A stretch of DNA of 64,000 nt, from contig NZ_CP127913.1 in NCBI RefSeq assembly GCF_032823475.1, forward strand, positions 71,519-135,518. Reading direction: 5' to 3'. Position numbers and translations under genes: made by a program. The first letter of the stretch is position 1, and each line of letters starts with the position of its first letter. Under the pieces are notes generated by a model. It did no database searches. It saw only the letters and a list, made by a program, of their open reading frames with translations, and had not been told where the DNA came from. Below, one piece after another: positions 18,142 through 25,078 of the stretch. The DNA is from Acinetobacter sp. SAAs474. Its GTDB lineage: Bacteria; Pseudomonadota; Gammaproteobacteria; Pseudomonadales; Moraxellaceae.

Positions 18142-18462
18142 GCATCCGCTGAACACCACTTTTTCTCACTCCAGAATCTCGCGATAGTGTCCACTAAAAT
18201 TTGATCTGACCCCCAAAAGTTAAACTTTCTTTGTTCAATAATAGTCTTTTGGACTCCACGACTTCGTATACTTTGCTTTAGATTAGAACGCTTATTTTGT
18301 TTTTCTAATTCTTTATGCTGTTGCTGAAAGCTTCTTTCAACTGTTAACGCAAAAGAGATCAAGAAGAAAATATATGCATCAAGAACAGAAGTAAGATTGG
18401 ATATCTTTGACTATATTGAGGTGTTCTACATTTCAAAACACAGACATAGCTCTAATGGTCAG
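18141..18462. mobile_element. Mosaic of IS3 remnants
   Basis: Two pieces can be recognised. TGATCTGACCCCCAAAAGTT (18199-18218) matches the inverse of the IS end seen at 31215-31232. From 18373 to 18462 the plus strand reads ASRTEVRLDIFDYIEVFYIS then KHRHSSNG, the C-terminus of an IS3-group orfB. The stretch between them has no function I can name. Confidence 0.55.
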
Positions 18463-18464
18463 TA

Positions 18465-18608
18465 TGCGGTTTTAGCGAGAATGCAGACGTTAATACTCTT
18501 TGCAACATTTTGGCGGTAGGACATACCGTTTTGTCTGTGGAGGCAAGATGTGGTAAAGGTCGTCCTGTGAAGCAGAAAGCAAGTGAAATCCGTAAGGAAG
18601 TTACCTAA
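18465..18608 (+). pseudogene. IS605-type TnpB C-terminal remnant
   Basis: 47 codons in frame reading CGFSENADVNTLCNILAVGH, then TVLSVEARCGKGRPVKQKAS and a TAA stop. This is the end of TnpB: last zinc-finger Cys pair, the ENADVN Asp of RuvC III, ILAVGH and the GRPVKQ tail. It is fused directly behind an IS3 remnant. A downstream sequence ending GTGGGAGTATGTTAAATC (about 18650-18670) resembles the IS605-type right end described at 27475 and 48531. Confidence 0.7.
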
Positions 18609-18717
18609 GCGCTTTTGCTTTTAGAATCCTTTACTTAAGCTAGTCGAAAATGGTGGGAGTATGTTAAATCGATGATGCCACTGAAAAGCTGTTGCATCTG
18701 CACTTTTGTAAGGCTGA

Positions 18718-18919
18718 GATTGGAGGTTTAAATTTTAAAACAACTGGTAGTCAAAAATTAAATACTAAAACAATTGAAAATAAAAGAAATAATTTAGATT
18801 ACATGTTTGGTATCGGTCTGGGTTTAACTGATAAATCTAATTTAAATGTTTTTGCTTCAATTCGCCAAGAATTTAATAATTCTCTTGAAAATTGCATTAA
18901 CTACAATTTTCATTTTTAA
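18718..18919 (+). pseudogene. 3' fragment of outer-membrane protein gene
   Basis: In-frame remnant encoding IGGLNFKTTGSQKLNTKTIE through to INYNFHF, nearly identical to the last 65 or so residues of the intact barrel protein at 19940-20812. The 5' part is missing and replaced by IS605/IS3 debris. It keeps the terminal Phe. Probably a by-product of the segmental duplication that gave the island its second leader gene. Confidence 0.85.
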
Positions 18920-19187
18920 TGTGTTATATTATAGCATTGTGTAGAACAAAAATAATATTTTTATAAAAAAATGTACTAAAACAATAATTAGAGAAATTTC
19001 TATGAAAAATTTTTTAACTGTCTTAATCTTATCATCGTTAATTGTGACGCCTGGATTTGCTCAAGAAAAAACATCTAATACCAGTTCAGCAAGTTTAGAA
19101 CTCAATCAAGTATTTGATATAGAAAAATTTGATAATATTCAGGTATTAGAACTATCTCGTCAAGAAATGAAAGATACTCAAGGTGCT
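18718..19187 (+). repeat. 470-bp direct repeat, copy 1
   Basis: Pairs with 20611-21080. Both copies are exactly 470 bp with no gaps and only scattered mismatches. The unit covers the last ~200 bp of the outer-membrane protein gene, the spacer with its RBS, and the 62 leader codons of a precursor gene; homology ends exactly at the leader/core boundary (TQGA). A third copy of the leader part only is at 21785-21970. Confidence 0.9.
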
Positions 19188-19328
19188 TTTGTTCCATTTA
19201 TACCCGTTGCTGTTGCAGTTGGTACGCGTTTTATAACAAATCAATTTGTTAGTCACCAAATTAGGAATGGCATGCTAGCTTATAGCACCTATAGTGCTGC
19301 CAATAAAATGAATAAGAATAATAATTAA
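19002..19328 (+). CDS. Bacteriocin-like precursor 1 (Sec signal + double-glycine-type leader)
   Basis: 108 residues. Residues 1-20 form a Sec signal peptide (MKNFLTVLILSSLIVTPGFA, cleavage likely before Q21). Residues 21-62 are a hydrophilic propeptide ending LSRQEMKDTQGA, which places Leu at -12, Met at -7, Thr at -4 and Gly-Ala at -2/-1, the C39-peptidase recognition pattern. The predicted mature core (63-108) starts FVPFIPVAVAVGTRF and ends in a polar NKMNKNNN tail: a short membrane-active-like peptide. The leader is nearly identical to precursors 2 and 3, the core is not. The next gene begins 7 bases later. RBS AGAGAAA before the ATG. Bacteriocin function is inference from layout and leader. 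Confidence 0.75.
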   Translation: MKNFLTVLILSSLIVTPGFAQEKTSNTSSASLELNQVFDIEKFDNIQVLELSRQEMKDTQGAFVPFIPVAVAVGTRFITNQFVSHQIRNGMLAYSTYSAANKMNKNNN

Positions 19329-19335
19329 ATATTTT

Positions 19336-19704
19336 TTGAGTACTTATCTTTATAAGTACTCTGCTGAGTATAAATTACTTATGAATGCCAATCCAAAGCT
19401 ACATATTTATTTTTTTAACAAAAAAATCAAAAGGAAGTGCCCTTGTTGTAGACGAAATGTTGTTCATCCATTAAATTTCAAAAAATTATATCCTTATCAA
19501 TGCTCATTTTGTCGATGTTATATACAACCTAGTATGCTATGGTCATCACTTACTTGTATTTTTATGGTTATAATTCAAACAATATTATATGAAAAAAGTA
19601 TGTACTTTTTAGGACATATAGTTTTTTTTGTAATAGTTGTACGCTGGATTTTTATAGATAAAATTGATGCGATGACACTGCCTTTATACGCATACGACCC
19701 TTGA
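19336..19704 (+). CDS. Candidate immunity protein 1 (zinc-ribbon, two membrane segments)
   Basis: 122 residues from a TTG at 19336, or 107 from the ATG at 19381. No family recognised. Residues 35-61 hold two Cys clusters (KCPCC and CSFCRCY) that look like a zinc ribbon; about 68-86 and 90-108 are hydrophobic and probably span the membrane. It follows precursor 1 by 7 bases and is too different from the other post-precursor genes to be a paralogue. Small membrane proteins encoded right behind a bacteriocin gene are typically immunity proteins; that is the reason for this call, not homology. Confidence 0.5.
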   Translation: MSTYLYKYSAEYKLLMNANPKLHIYFFNKKIKRKCPCCRRNVVHPLNFKKLYPYQCSFCRCYIQPSMLWSSLTCIFMVIIQTILYEKSMYFLGHIVFFVIVVRWIFIDKIDAMTLPLYAYDP

Positions 19705-19939
19705 TTTTTTCTTTTAATCATTTTCACGTATATAATCTAAATTTTTTACTCTCCCTAAAAAACTGCTTTTTCTGCATCTGATTTCATAAAAATTTTAACT
19801 ATGGTATGTTGCTAATTTTTTGGGGTATTGGAGACAAAGCCACATATAAACTTTAAATATTGATGGGTTCTATTTTAAAATAATTAAAAATAAATATTCT
19901 AAAGAACTACTTTAATAACAATTTTGGGAATAATTAATA
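19705..19939. promoter_or_regulatory. AT-rich spacer before the barrel gene
   Basis: 235 bases with no reading frame. It must hold the promoter for the barrel/precursor operon if that is separate from precursor 1. GGGAA about 10 bases before the TTG at 19940 is the likely ribosome site. Confidence 0.4.
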
Positions 19940-20812
19940 TTGAAATATCTTTCTTTTCTACTTTTAAGCCTAACACAATTTACTCATGCAGATCTGCCCC
20001 TAACCATTGAAAATCTCGTGTCTGATAAAGGAAAAGTCACGTTAGAACTAGGTATGATTTATGGTAATAGTAAGATTAGTAATGCAAAATTTTCTGGATA
20101 TTTCCCTGTACAGGTCTCCAATTCATCCTTTATCAATGTTCCAACAGAAGTAAAAAATGAAAAATTACAAAGTGAGTATCTCATAGGAAGCTTAGGCGTA
20201 AAATATGGTGTTATTAAAAATTTAGATATCAGCCTACGTAGTAATTTTATTTATACCTCACACCGCTTTCTTGATATTGATAGTACAGAACAATCTCATC
20301 ATAGTACGAATATTTCAGATATTGCTCTAGGTTTAAATTACCAATTCTTAGAAGATAAAAAATATCCAGCTATCGTAGGTTTTGTCGAAGGCTCTGCTTT
20401 TGAAAAAAATGAACAGAAAAATTCTTATTTTTCGAGCTGGAGTATTGGGCTAACAACTTATCGTTCTTATGATCCTATCGTTTTATCTTTAACAACAGGT
20501 TATAAATACAATCAACAACGAAAGATCAACGATGCTGATCATTTTAAACCAGCGAGCTTATTTTTCTTTAATCCTCAAGTTGCTTTTGCTGCAAATGATC
20601 GTATTTCTTTGATTGGAGGTTTAAATTTTAAAATAATTGGTAATCAAAAATTAAATACTAAAACAATTGAAAATAAAAGAAATAATTTAGATTACATGTT
20701 TGGTATCGGTCTGGGTTTAACTGATAAATCTAATTTAAATGTTCTTGCTTCAATTCGCCAAGAATTTAATAATTCTAGTGAAATTCGCATTAACTACAAT
20801 TTTCATTTTTAA
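19940..20812 (+). CDS. Predicted outer-membrane beta-barrel protein of the bacteriocin-like island
   Basis: 290 residues from a TTG start that gives a good signal peptide (MKYLSFLLLSLTQFTHA, cleavage near 17). The rest alternates in short amphipathic strands (GKVTLELGMIYG, YLIGSLGVKYGV, LDISLRSNFIYTS, DIALGLNYQF, WSIGLTTYRS, VLSLTTGYKY, YMFGIGLGLT, LNVLASIRQEF) and ends INYNFHF with a C-terminal Phe, the outer-membrane assembly signal. About 12 strands could be drawn. It could be a pore for the mature peptides or an unrelated porin; its 3' end is part of the duplicated unit, tying it to the precursors. Precursor 2 begins 82 bases later. Confidence 0.65.
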   Translation: MKYLSFLLLSLTQFTHADLPLTIENLVSDKGKVTLELGMIYGNSKISNAKFSGYFPVQVSNSSFINVPTEVKNEKLQSEYLIGSLGVKYGVIKNLDISLRSNFIYTSHRFLDIDSTEQSHHSTNISDIALGLNYQFLEDKKYPAIVGFVEGSAFEKNEQKNSYFSSWSIGLTTYRSYDPIVLSLTTGYKYNQQRKINDADHFKPASLFFFNPQVAFAANDRISLIGGLNFKIIGNQKLNTKTIENKRNNLDYMFGIGLGLTDKSNLNVLASIRQEFNNSSEIRINYNFHF

Positions 20813-21080
20813 TGTGTTATGTTATAACATTTCGTAGAACAAAAATAATATTTCTATAAAAAAATGTACTAAAACAATAATTAGAGAAATTTCTATGAAA
20901 ATTTTTTTAACTGTCTTAATATCATCATCGTTAATTGTGACGCCTGGATTTGCTCAAGAAAAAACATCTAATACCAGTTCAGCAGGTTTCGAACTCAATC
21001 AAGTATTTGATATAGAAAAATTTGATAATATGCAGGTATTAGAACTATCTCGTCAAGAGATGAAAGATACTCAAGGTGCT
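20611..21080 (+). repeat. 470-bp direct repeat, copy 2
   Basis: Partner of 18718-19187, see there. This copy is the one attached to the intact barrel gene and is likely the parent. Confidence 0.9.
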
Positions 21081-21362
21081 GTTGCACCTTTAGTTGCTGT
21101 TGGTATTATGGCTGGAGGACGATTCATAACACAAAAATATGTTACACAAAATATTGCTAAATCAATGGTACAAAGTGCTGGAAACAATGTAGCTAGACAA
21201 AATAATGTTTGGGGTATAATGGCAAATACTCGATCACAAGCTAGTAATATCGCTAGAAAAAATAATATCCGAGAATTTCATCATGGGGCTGGACAACGTT
21301 TTACTCATTATCATACATCTAATAGAAATGGTGCTCATGTATGGTATGGAAAACCTCGATAA
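20895..21362 (+). CDS. Bacteriocin-like precursor 2 with a larger C-terminal domain
   Basis: 155 residues. The first 62 are the shared N-terminus: Sec signal to A20, then the propeptide ending LSRQEMKDTQGA. The predicted mature part (63-155, 93 residues) is larger than in the others: a short hydrophobic start (VAPLVAVGIMAGGRF), a repeated polar middle (ARQNNVWGIM, IARKNNIREF) and a His/aromatic C-terminus, HHGAGQRFTHYHT followed by GAHVWYGKPR. That end resembles small C-terminal domains of polymorphic toxins in general style, but no family can be named. Three bases separate it from the next gene. Confidence 0.7.
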   Translation: MKIFLTVLISSSLIVTPGFAQEKTSNTSSAGFELNQVFDIEKFDNMQVLELSRQEMKDTQGAVAPLVAVGIMAGGRFITQKYVTQNIAKSMVQSAGNNVARQNNVWGIMANTRSQASNIARKNNIREFHHGAGQRFTHYHTSNRNGAHVWYGKPR

Positions 21363-21365
21363 ATA

Positions 21366-21719
21366 ATGTCTACTTTTAGCTTTGTAATTATTAAAGAAAA
21401 AAGTAATTTACTTGAAAAGGACAGGTATAGAAAATACAACTTCATAAAAATTGATTATGGTTTCTATATTTATGCTCGTCAACATATGATAATCAATAAA
21501 GATGGAAAATTAAACTCCTCTTTTTTTGATTTTATAATATTAATATCTGAAGAAATTCAATCTGATGTTATTTTACTCATCAATATCTTAAAAAATAATG
21601 AAAGCGAAGATGATATTAAAATAAAAAATTATATGAATAAAAAAACTATTGATTTAAAAAGAAATACTATTATTAAGCATCAAACATTATATAGCTATCG
21701 CAGAATAAAACATGGATAG
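21366..21719 (+). CDS. Candidate immunity protein 2 (soluble)
   Basis: 117 residues, Lys/Ile-rich, no signal peptide, no membrane segment; not recognised. Begins MSTFSFVIIKEKSNLLEKD, middle FDFIILISEEIQSDVILLI. Unlike proteins 1 and 3 it looks cytosolic and soluble, which would match a core whose target is inside the cell, such as the His-rich domain of precursor 2. The immunity call rests on position only. The start ATG is 3 bases after the precursor stop. Confidence 0.45.
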   Translation: MSTFSFVIIKEKSNLLEKDRYRKYNFIKIDYGFYIYARQHMIINKDGKLNSSFFDFIILISEEIQSDVILLINILKNNESEDDIKIKNYMNKKTIDLKRNTIIKHQTLYSYRRIKHG

Positions 21720-21741
21720 TTTAATTTTTATCTAAAAAAAT

Positions 21742-21778
21742 AAGGAGGTTATTTATGAAAAATTTTTTAACTGTCTGA
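21742..21778 (+). pseudogene. Broken leader start with strong ribosome site
   Basis: AAGGAGG (21742-21748) and an ATG at 21755 open a frame MKNFLTV and stop (TGA 21776-21778). It is the first seven codons of a precursor leader (precursor 1 type, MKN rather than MKI). Six bases later the complete leader of precursor 3 begins. The good RBS therefore serves a 7-codon mini-frame; precursor 3 would be reached by re-initiation. Confidence 0.8.
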
Positions 21779-21784
21779 TTGTTT

Positions 21785-22192
21785 ATGAAAATTTTTTTAA
21801 CTGTCTTAATGTTATCATCGTTAATTGTGACGCCTGGATTTGCTCAAGAAAAAACATCTAATACCAGTTCAGCACATTTAGAATTCAATCAAGTATTTGA
21901 TATAGAAAAATTTGATAATATTCAGGTATTAGAACTATCTCGTCAAGAAATGAAAGATACTCAAGGTGCAGCTATTCCATTGATGGCTGTTGGCGCTGGA
22001 TTTGGAGGTCTATATGGCGGGTTAGGATATCCAGGATCATCAACAGCAACGGGAAAATTCTCATGGAGTGGTTTAGGCACTAGTATTGCTGTTGGTGCTG
22101 CTTCTGGAGCAGTGGGAGGGCCGATTGGAAGCGCGGTTGGAAGATATTTGACACCAAGATTGCATATTTTGGTGGGGGTGCCCAAGGTTTAA
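21785..22192 (+). CDS. Bacteriocin-like precursor 3 with glycine-rich core
   Basis: 135 residues. Signal peptide 1-20 and propeptide to LSRQEMKDTQGA (51-62) as in precursors 1 and 2. The core (63-135) is the most bacteriocin-like: AIPLMAVGAGFGGLYGG, then GLGTSIAVGAASGAVGGPIG, the Gly/Ala small-residue pattern of class II bacteriocins and microcins. The annotated end RLHILVGVPKV departs from this pattern; a one-base insertion in the T-run at about 22147-22149 would give a tail TKIAYFGGGAQGLKP ending at 22200 and overlapping the next TTG start as TTGA. See findings. The TTG/ATG further upstream (21779) is not needed. Confidence 0.75.
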   Translation: MKIFLTVLMLSSLIVTPGFAQEKTSNTSSAHLEFNQVFDIEKFDNIQVLELSRQEMKDTQGAAIPLMAVGAGFGGLYGGLGYPGSSTATGKFSWSGLGTSIAVGAASGAVGGPIGSAVGRYLTPRLHILVGVPKV

Positions 22193-22196
22193 AACC

Positions 22197-22478
22197 TTGA
22201 AGTATTTGACTCTAACTATCTTTGTATTGATAATTATCAATACAGGGATGTTTTTCCTGAATAAAAGTATAGTTGCATTTTCTATTACCAATATTTTATC
22301 TTTTACATTAGTATTATTTCAATACTATATGATTGGTAATCCAATAATTACAAAAGATTTTTACTCGAAAAATTTTCACTCAAAAGTTAGAAGAAATAAT
22401 ATTGCATACAATATATATACTTTAATGAGTCAAATTATATTTTTTAGTTTTATATTAGTGTTTAACTTTATTAAATGA
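22197..22478 (+). CDS. Candidate immunity protein 3 (membrane)
   Basis: 93 residues from a TTG start. Three hydrophobic segments (YLTLTIFVLIIINTGMFF, IVAFSITNILSFTLVLFQYY, and MSQIIFFSFILVFNFI) with a basic stretch SKNFHSKVRRNN between the second and third. Not recognised. Small multi-span proteins behind a Gly-rich membrane-active bacteriocin are typical immunity proteins. Its stop overlaps the start of the C39 peptidase gene as ATGA (22475-22478), tying the two together. Confidence 0.5.
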   Translation: MKYLTLTIFVLIIINTGMFFLNKSIVAFSITNILSFTLVLFQYYMIGNPIITKDFYSKNFHSKVRRNNIAYNIYTLMSQIIFFSFILVFNFIK

Positions 22479-23098
22479 AATTATTTAGTTTTTTATTTAT
22501 ATTAACGTCTTCAATAGCTTATGCCTCTCCAATCTACTTTAATCAATATCACGATACAATTAAAGTAAAATCATGGAAAAAAATTCGTGATCAAAATATT
22601 ATTAAACAAGACCTTGATTTTTCTTGTGGTGCAGCATCTATTGCAACATTGCTTAATGGATATTACAACCAAAAGATCACTGAGCAAGAAGTCCTAAAAA
22701 TCATGGATAAGGGTGACCTTATGGCATCTTTTGATGATATGCAAAGGGCATTAGATCAATTAGGTTTTCATGCAAAAGGCTATGCTATTTCTTTAGAGAT
22801 ATTACAGACATTAAAACTTCCAGTGATCGCTTATATTAAGCATCGAAAAAATGACCATTTCACTGTTATCTCAGGAATTAATAAGAATTTTATAAGAATA
22901 TCCGATCCAGCATTAGGTCAAAAAATCTTAAGCTATTCACAATTTACAAAAATGTGGCAAACTCGTACTGATGAGCACTTAAGGGGAAAAATTTTGGTAA
23001 TTTTTCCTAAAGATCCAATAAATAATTCAATATTCTTTAGCAACGATATCAAGCAACCAACTGCTCAAGCCATTAAATTCTTAATATCTCAACGTTAA
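22475..23098 (+). CDS. Secreted/periplasmic C39-family peptidase
   Basis: 207 residues with a Sec signal peptide (MKLFSFLFILTSSIAYA, cleavage near 17) and no other membrane segment. Catalytic residues are complete: Q45 and C51 in KQDLDFSCGAASIATLLN, H128 in NDHFTVISG, and D144 in RISDPALG. C39 peptidases cut after double-glycine-type leaders and are usually the cytosolic N-terminal domain of bacteriocin ABC exporters. Here the domain is stand-alone and exported, so it would work in the periplasm on precursors that also carry Sec signals. Acinetobacter genomes contain a similar free-standing C39 peptidase called FilB in a pilus-like locus; no other Fil-type genes are visible here. Last gene of the island. 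Confidence 0.85.
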   Translation: MKLFSFLFILTSSIAYASPIYFNQYHDTIKVKSWKKIRDQNIIKQDLDFSCGAASIATLLNGYYNQKITEQEVLKIMDKGDLMASFDDMQRALDQLGFHAKGYAISLEILQTLKLPVIAYIKHRKNDHFTVISGINKNFIRISDPALGQKILSYSQFTKMWQTRTDEHLRGKILVIFPKDPINNSIFFSNDIKQPTAQAIKFLISQR

Positions 23099-23367
23099 GG
23101 ATATTCTTTTGACTATAATTGATTTTTAGTGTTATTCGATCAAATTAAAGCGACTTTCATTTTCGAAATGATAGATCACTTATCATACGGATTGTCTCTC
23201 ATTTTTAAGCAGAATTTAGATTGACTATAATGTTTTAAAAAATAAGTAAATTTTTGCTTATTAAGCATCATGTCAATCTCACCTACATATAGGCTTGTTT
23301 TAAATTTAAATGTATATATAATGTATATACATTTTATTTGTAATTTAGCCTTTGGGAATAAAAACGT

Positions 23368-23562
23368 ATGACTGATCAACCCAAAAAAATAAAGGCAAAC
23401 AAAAAAGATGGCCAGCTCTTAATTCGTATTAATAGTCGTGAACGGGATGAGTTTATCCAACTATGCGATGAGCTCGATACGAGTGCGGCTAGAGAATTAA
23501 GAAAATTTATCCGTAGTTTTATTCAAAAAAATCAGCCAGCGGATACACATAAAATGGAGTAG
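23368..23562 (+). CDS. Small ribbon-helix-helix-like protein
   Basis: 64 residues: basic N-terminus, then QLLIRINSRERDEFIQLCDEL and ELRKFIRSFIQKN. The short strand (QLLIRI) followed by two helices is the ribbon-helix-helix layout seen in plasmid and antitoxin repressors. No toxin partner is adjacent; a 38-residue coiled-coil peptide follows 4 bases after the stop, so the two are co-transcribed. Preceded by a 269-base AT-rich region without a gene. Confidence 0.5.
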   Translation: MTDQPKKIKANKKDGQLLIRINSRERDEFIQLCDELDTSAARELRKFIRSFIQKNQPADTHKME

Positions 23563-23566
23563 TATC

Positions 23567-23683
23567 ATGTCAAAACAGATTAAAATCTTGAAAGATAAGA
23601 TTAATGCGCGTCTTGAAAAAATCTCAAAACATCAGAAAAAGCTAGACAAGTTACAACAGCAACTCAAAAAGCAAAAGAAATAA
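23567..23683 (+). CDS. 38-residue lysine-rich coiled-coil peptide
   Basis: ATG at 23567, MSKQIKILKDKINARLEKIS then KHQKKLDKLQQQLKKQKK. Ile/Leu at heptad spacing over nearly the whole length predicts one amphipathic basic coiled coil. Follows the RHH-like gene by 4 bases and ends before a strong terminator, so a real two-gene transcript is likely. Function unknown. Confidence 0.5.
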   Translation: MSKQIKILKDKINARLEKISKHQKKLDKLQQQLKKQKK

Positions 23684-23716
23684 TATCGATCTGATGATGC
23701 TTCGATTTTAAATATG

Positions 23717-23750
23717 AAAAACCGAATTTGATCAAAATTCGGTTTTTTTA
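23717..23750 (+). terminator. Rho-independent terminator
   Basis: AACCGAATTT, loop, AAATTCGGTT followed by TTTTT. Ends the small two-gene operon at 23368-23683. Confidence 0.85.
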
Positions 23751-23859
23751 TATCTGTTTTAATTTAAGAATAACGCATCGTGTGTGAAGTCAAAATTGCT
23801 TGCATGATAATTTTTTTTCGCTAAACTAACGACCGATAGGTAGTTTTTGAGATTTAATT

Positions 23860-25053
23860 ATGCATTCCTCTATTCCATTGAAAATCATTGTTTCTTTGGC
23901 CATGATTGTTGCTTTGGGTCCTGCTGCAATTGATATGTACTTAGCTTCTATGCCTGAAATGGCGAAAGACCTTAATACAACATATGCTTCGACTCAATTA
24001 ACCTTAACTGTATTTTTAATTTTTATGGGTTTAGGCCAATTATTTTTTGGCCCAATTTCAGATGCAATCGGGCGTAAGTATCCTTTATTAATCGGTTTAG
24101 TTCTTTATATTGGAGCAGCCTTTTGGGCAGCAAGTACGATGAGTATTGAAGCATTAATATTTGCGCGTGTCTTGCAAGGATTGGGAGCTGCCATGGCAAT
24201 TGTGGTGGTGATGAGTATGGTACGTGATCTTGTTGATGACATTGCCGCCACACAACTTTATGCTTTATTAAATACTATTGTTGCACTTGGTCCAATTGTT
24301 GCACCAGCATTAGGAGGATTTATTGGTGCCCATTTTGGTTGGCGTGGTGTGATGTTGAGCTTATGTGCTGTAGCAAGTATAGTTTTATTAAATACACTGT
24401 TTAATATCAAAGAATCTTTAGTCGCTAAAAATCGTATTCAATTAAATTTAAAAAATATTTTACAAACTTATTTGGGTATTTTAAAACATAAAATATTTCT
24501 TTGTAATTTATTGGCATTATCGGCTGTATATTTTTTTCTGTTTGCATATATTGGTGGTTCATCCTATGTTTACCAAAATGATTTTGGACTCAGTCTAGAA
24601 CAATTTGGTTTAGTGTTTGGTTTAACCAGTATTAGTTTAGTTGCTGGTGCATCATCATCTGCATTGATGATTAAAAAGGTATCTGCACCTTTTTTGGCCA
24701 TGATGGGTGCATTATTAATGATGCTGGGTAGTGTGATGTGTATCATGACTTATGTTTTTGATATTGGTATCGTTGGTATTATTATTGGAATTGCTTTAGG
24801 ATTGTTTGGCTTAGGTATTCTTGAAGCAATTTTAATGGCATTAGCAATGAACTCACAACATCAAGCCCTAGGCTCTAGTGCTGCTTTATTGGGTGCTTTC
24901 CCGATGCTTATTTCATCAATGGCAACACCGATAGCAGGTCAATTAGTCGAAATGAATACGCTATATTGGTTGTTTTTCTTAGCCATGATTGGGCCAGTAA
25001 TTTTAGCTTTAGTTTTTGTTGGTACACGTCAAACTTCGGCTCATTCACATTGA
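23860..25053 (+). CDS. Bcr/CflA-family drug efflux MFS transporter
   Basis: 397 residues, 12 hydrophobic segments, inner membrane, proton-driven efflux. DMYLASMPEMAKDL near residue 27 and the loop 2-3 motif GQLFFGPISDAIGRKYPLL are typical of the DHA1 Bcr/CflA branch; RVLQGLGAAMAIVVVMSMVRD is motif B with Arg. The TetR gene follows 25 bases downstream in the same direction and probably regulates it. Substrate cannot be named. Confidence 0.9.
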   Translation: MHSSIPLKIIVSLAMIVALGPAAIDMYLASMPEMAKDLNTTYASTQLTLTVFLIFMGLGQLFFGPISDAIGRKYPLLIGLVLYIGAAFWAASTMSIEALIFARVLQGLGAAMAIVVVMSMVRDLVDDIAATQLYALLNTIVALGPIVAPALGGFIGAHFGWRGVMLSLCAVASIVLLNTLFNIKESLVAKNRIQLNLKNILQTYLGILKHKIFLCNLLALSAVYFFLFAYIGGSSYVYQNDFGLSLEQFGLVFGLTSISLVAGASSSALMIKKVSAPFLAMMGALLMMLGSVMCIMTYVFDIGIVGIIIGIALGLFGLGILEAILMALAMNSQHQALGSSAALLGAFPMLISSMATPIAGQLVEMNTLYWLFFLAMIGPVILALVFVGTRQTSAHSH

Positions 25054-25078
25054 GCATTGATTGAGATATAAGTTTCTT

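Noticed and set aside
18054..18362. 102-codon minus-strand frame
   Set aside because: It runs across the boundary between the IS2-like fragment and another IS end, so it is a chimera of unrelated pieces.
19002..22192. Three precursors as pilin-like or fimbrial subunits
   Set aside because: The cores share no sequence with each other and lack type IV or chaperone-usher features; the -12/-7/-4/-2/-1 leader pattern and following small genes fit bacteriocins better. A link to the Fil-type loci that also have a free C39 peptidase cannot be excluded.
23176..23379. 67-codon minus-strand frame with LYVGEIDMML resembling LYVGEAEIKI of the IS4 transposase
   Set aside because: Similarity is limited to a few residues; not enough to call an IS remnant or a gene.
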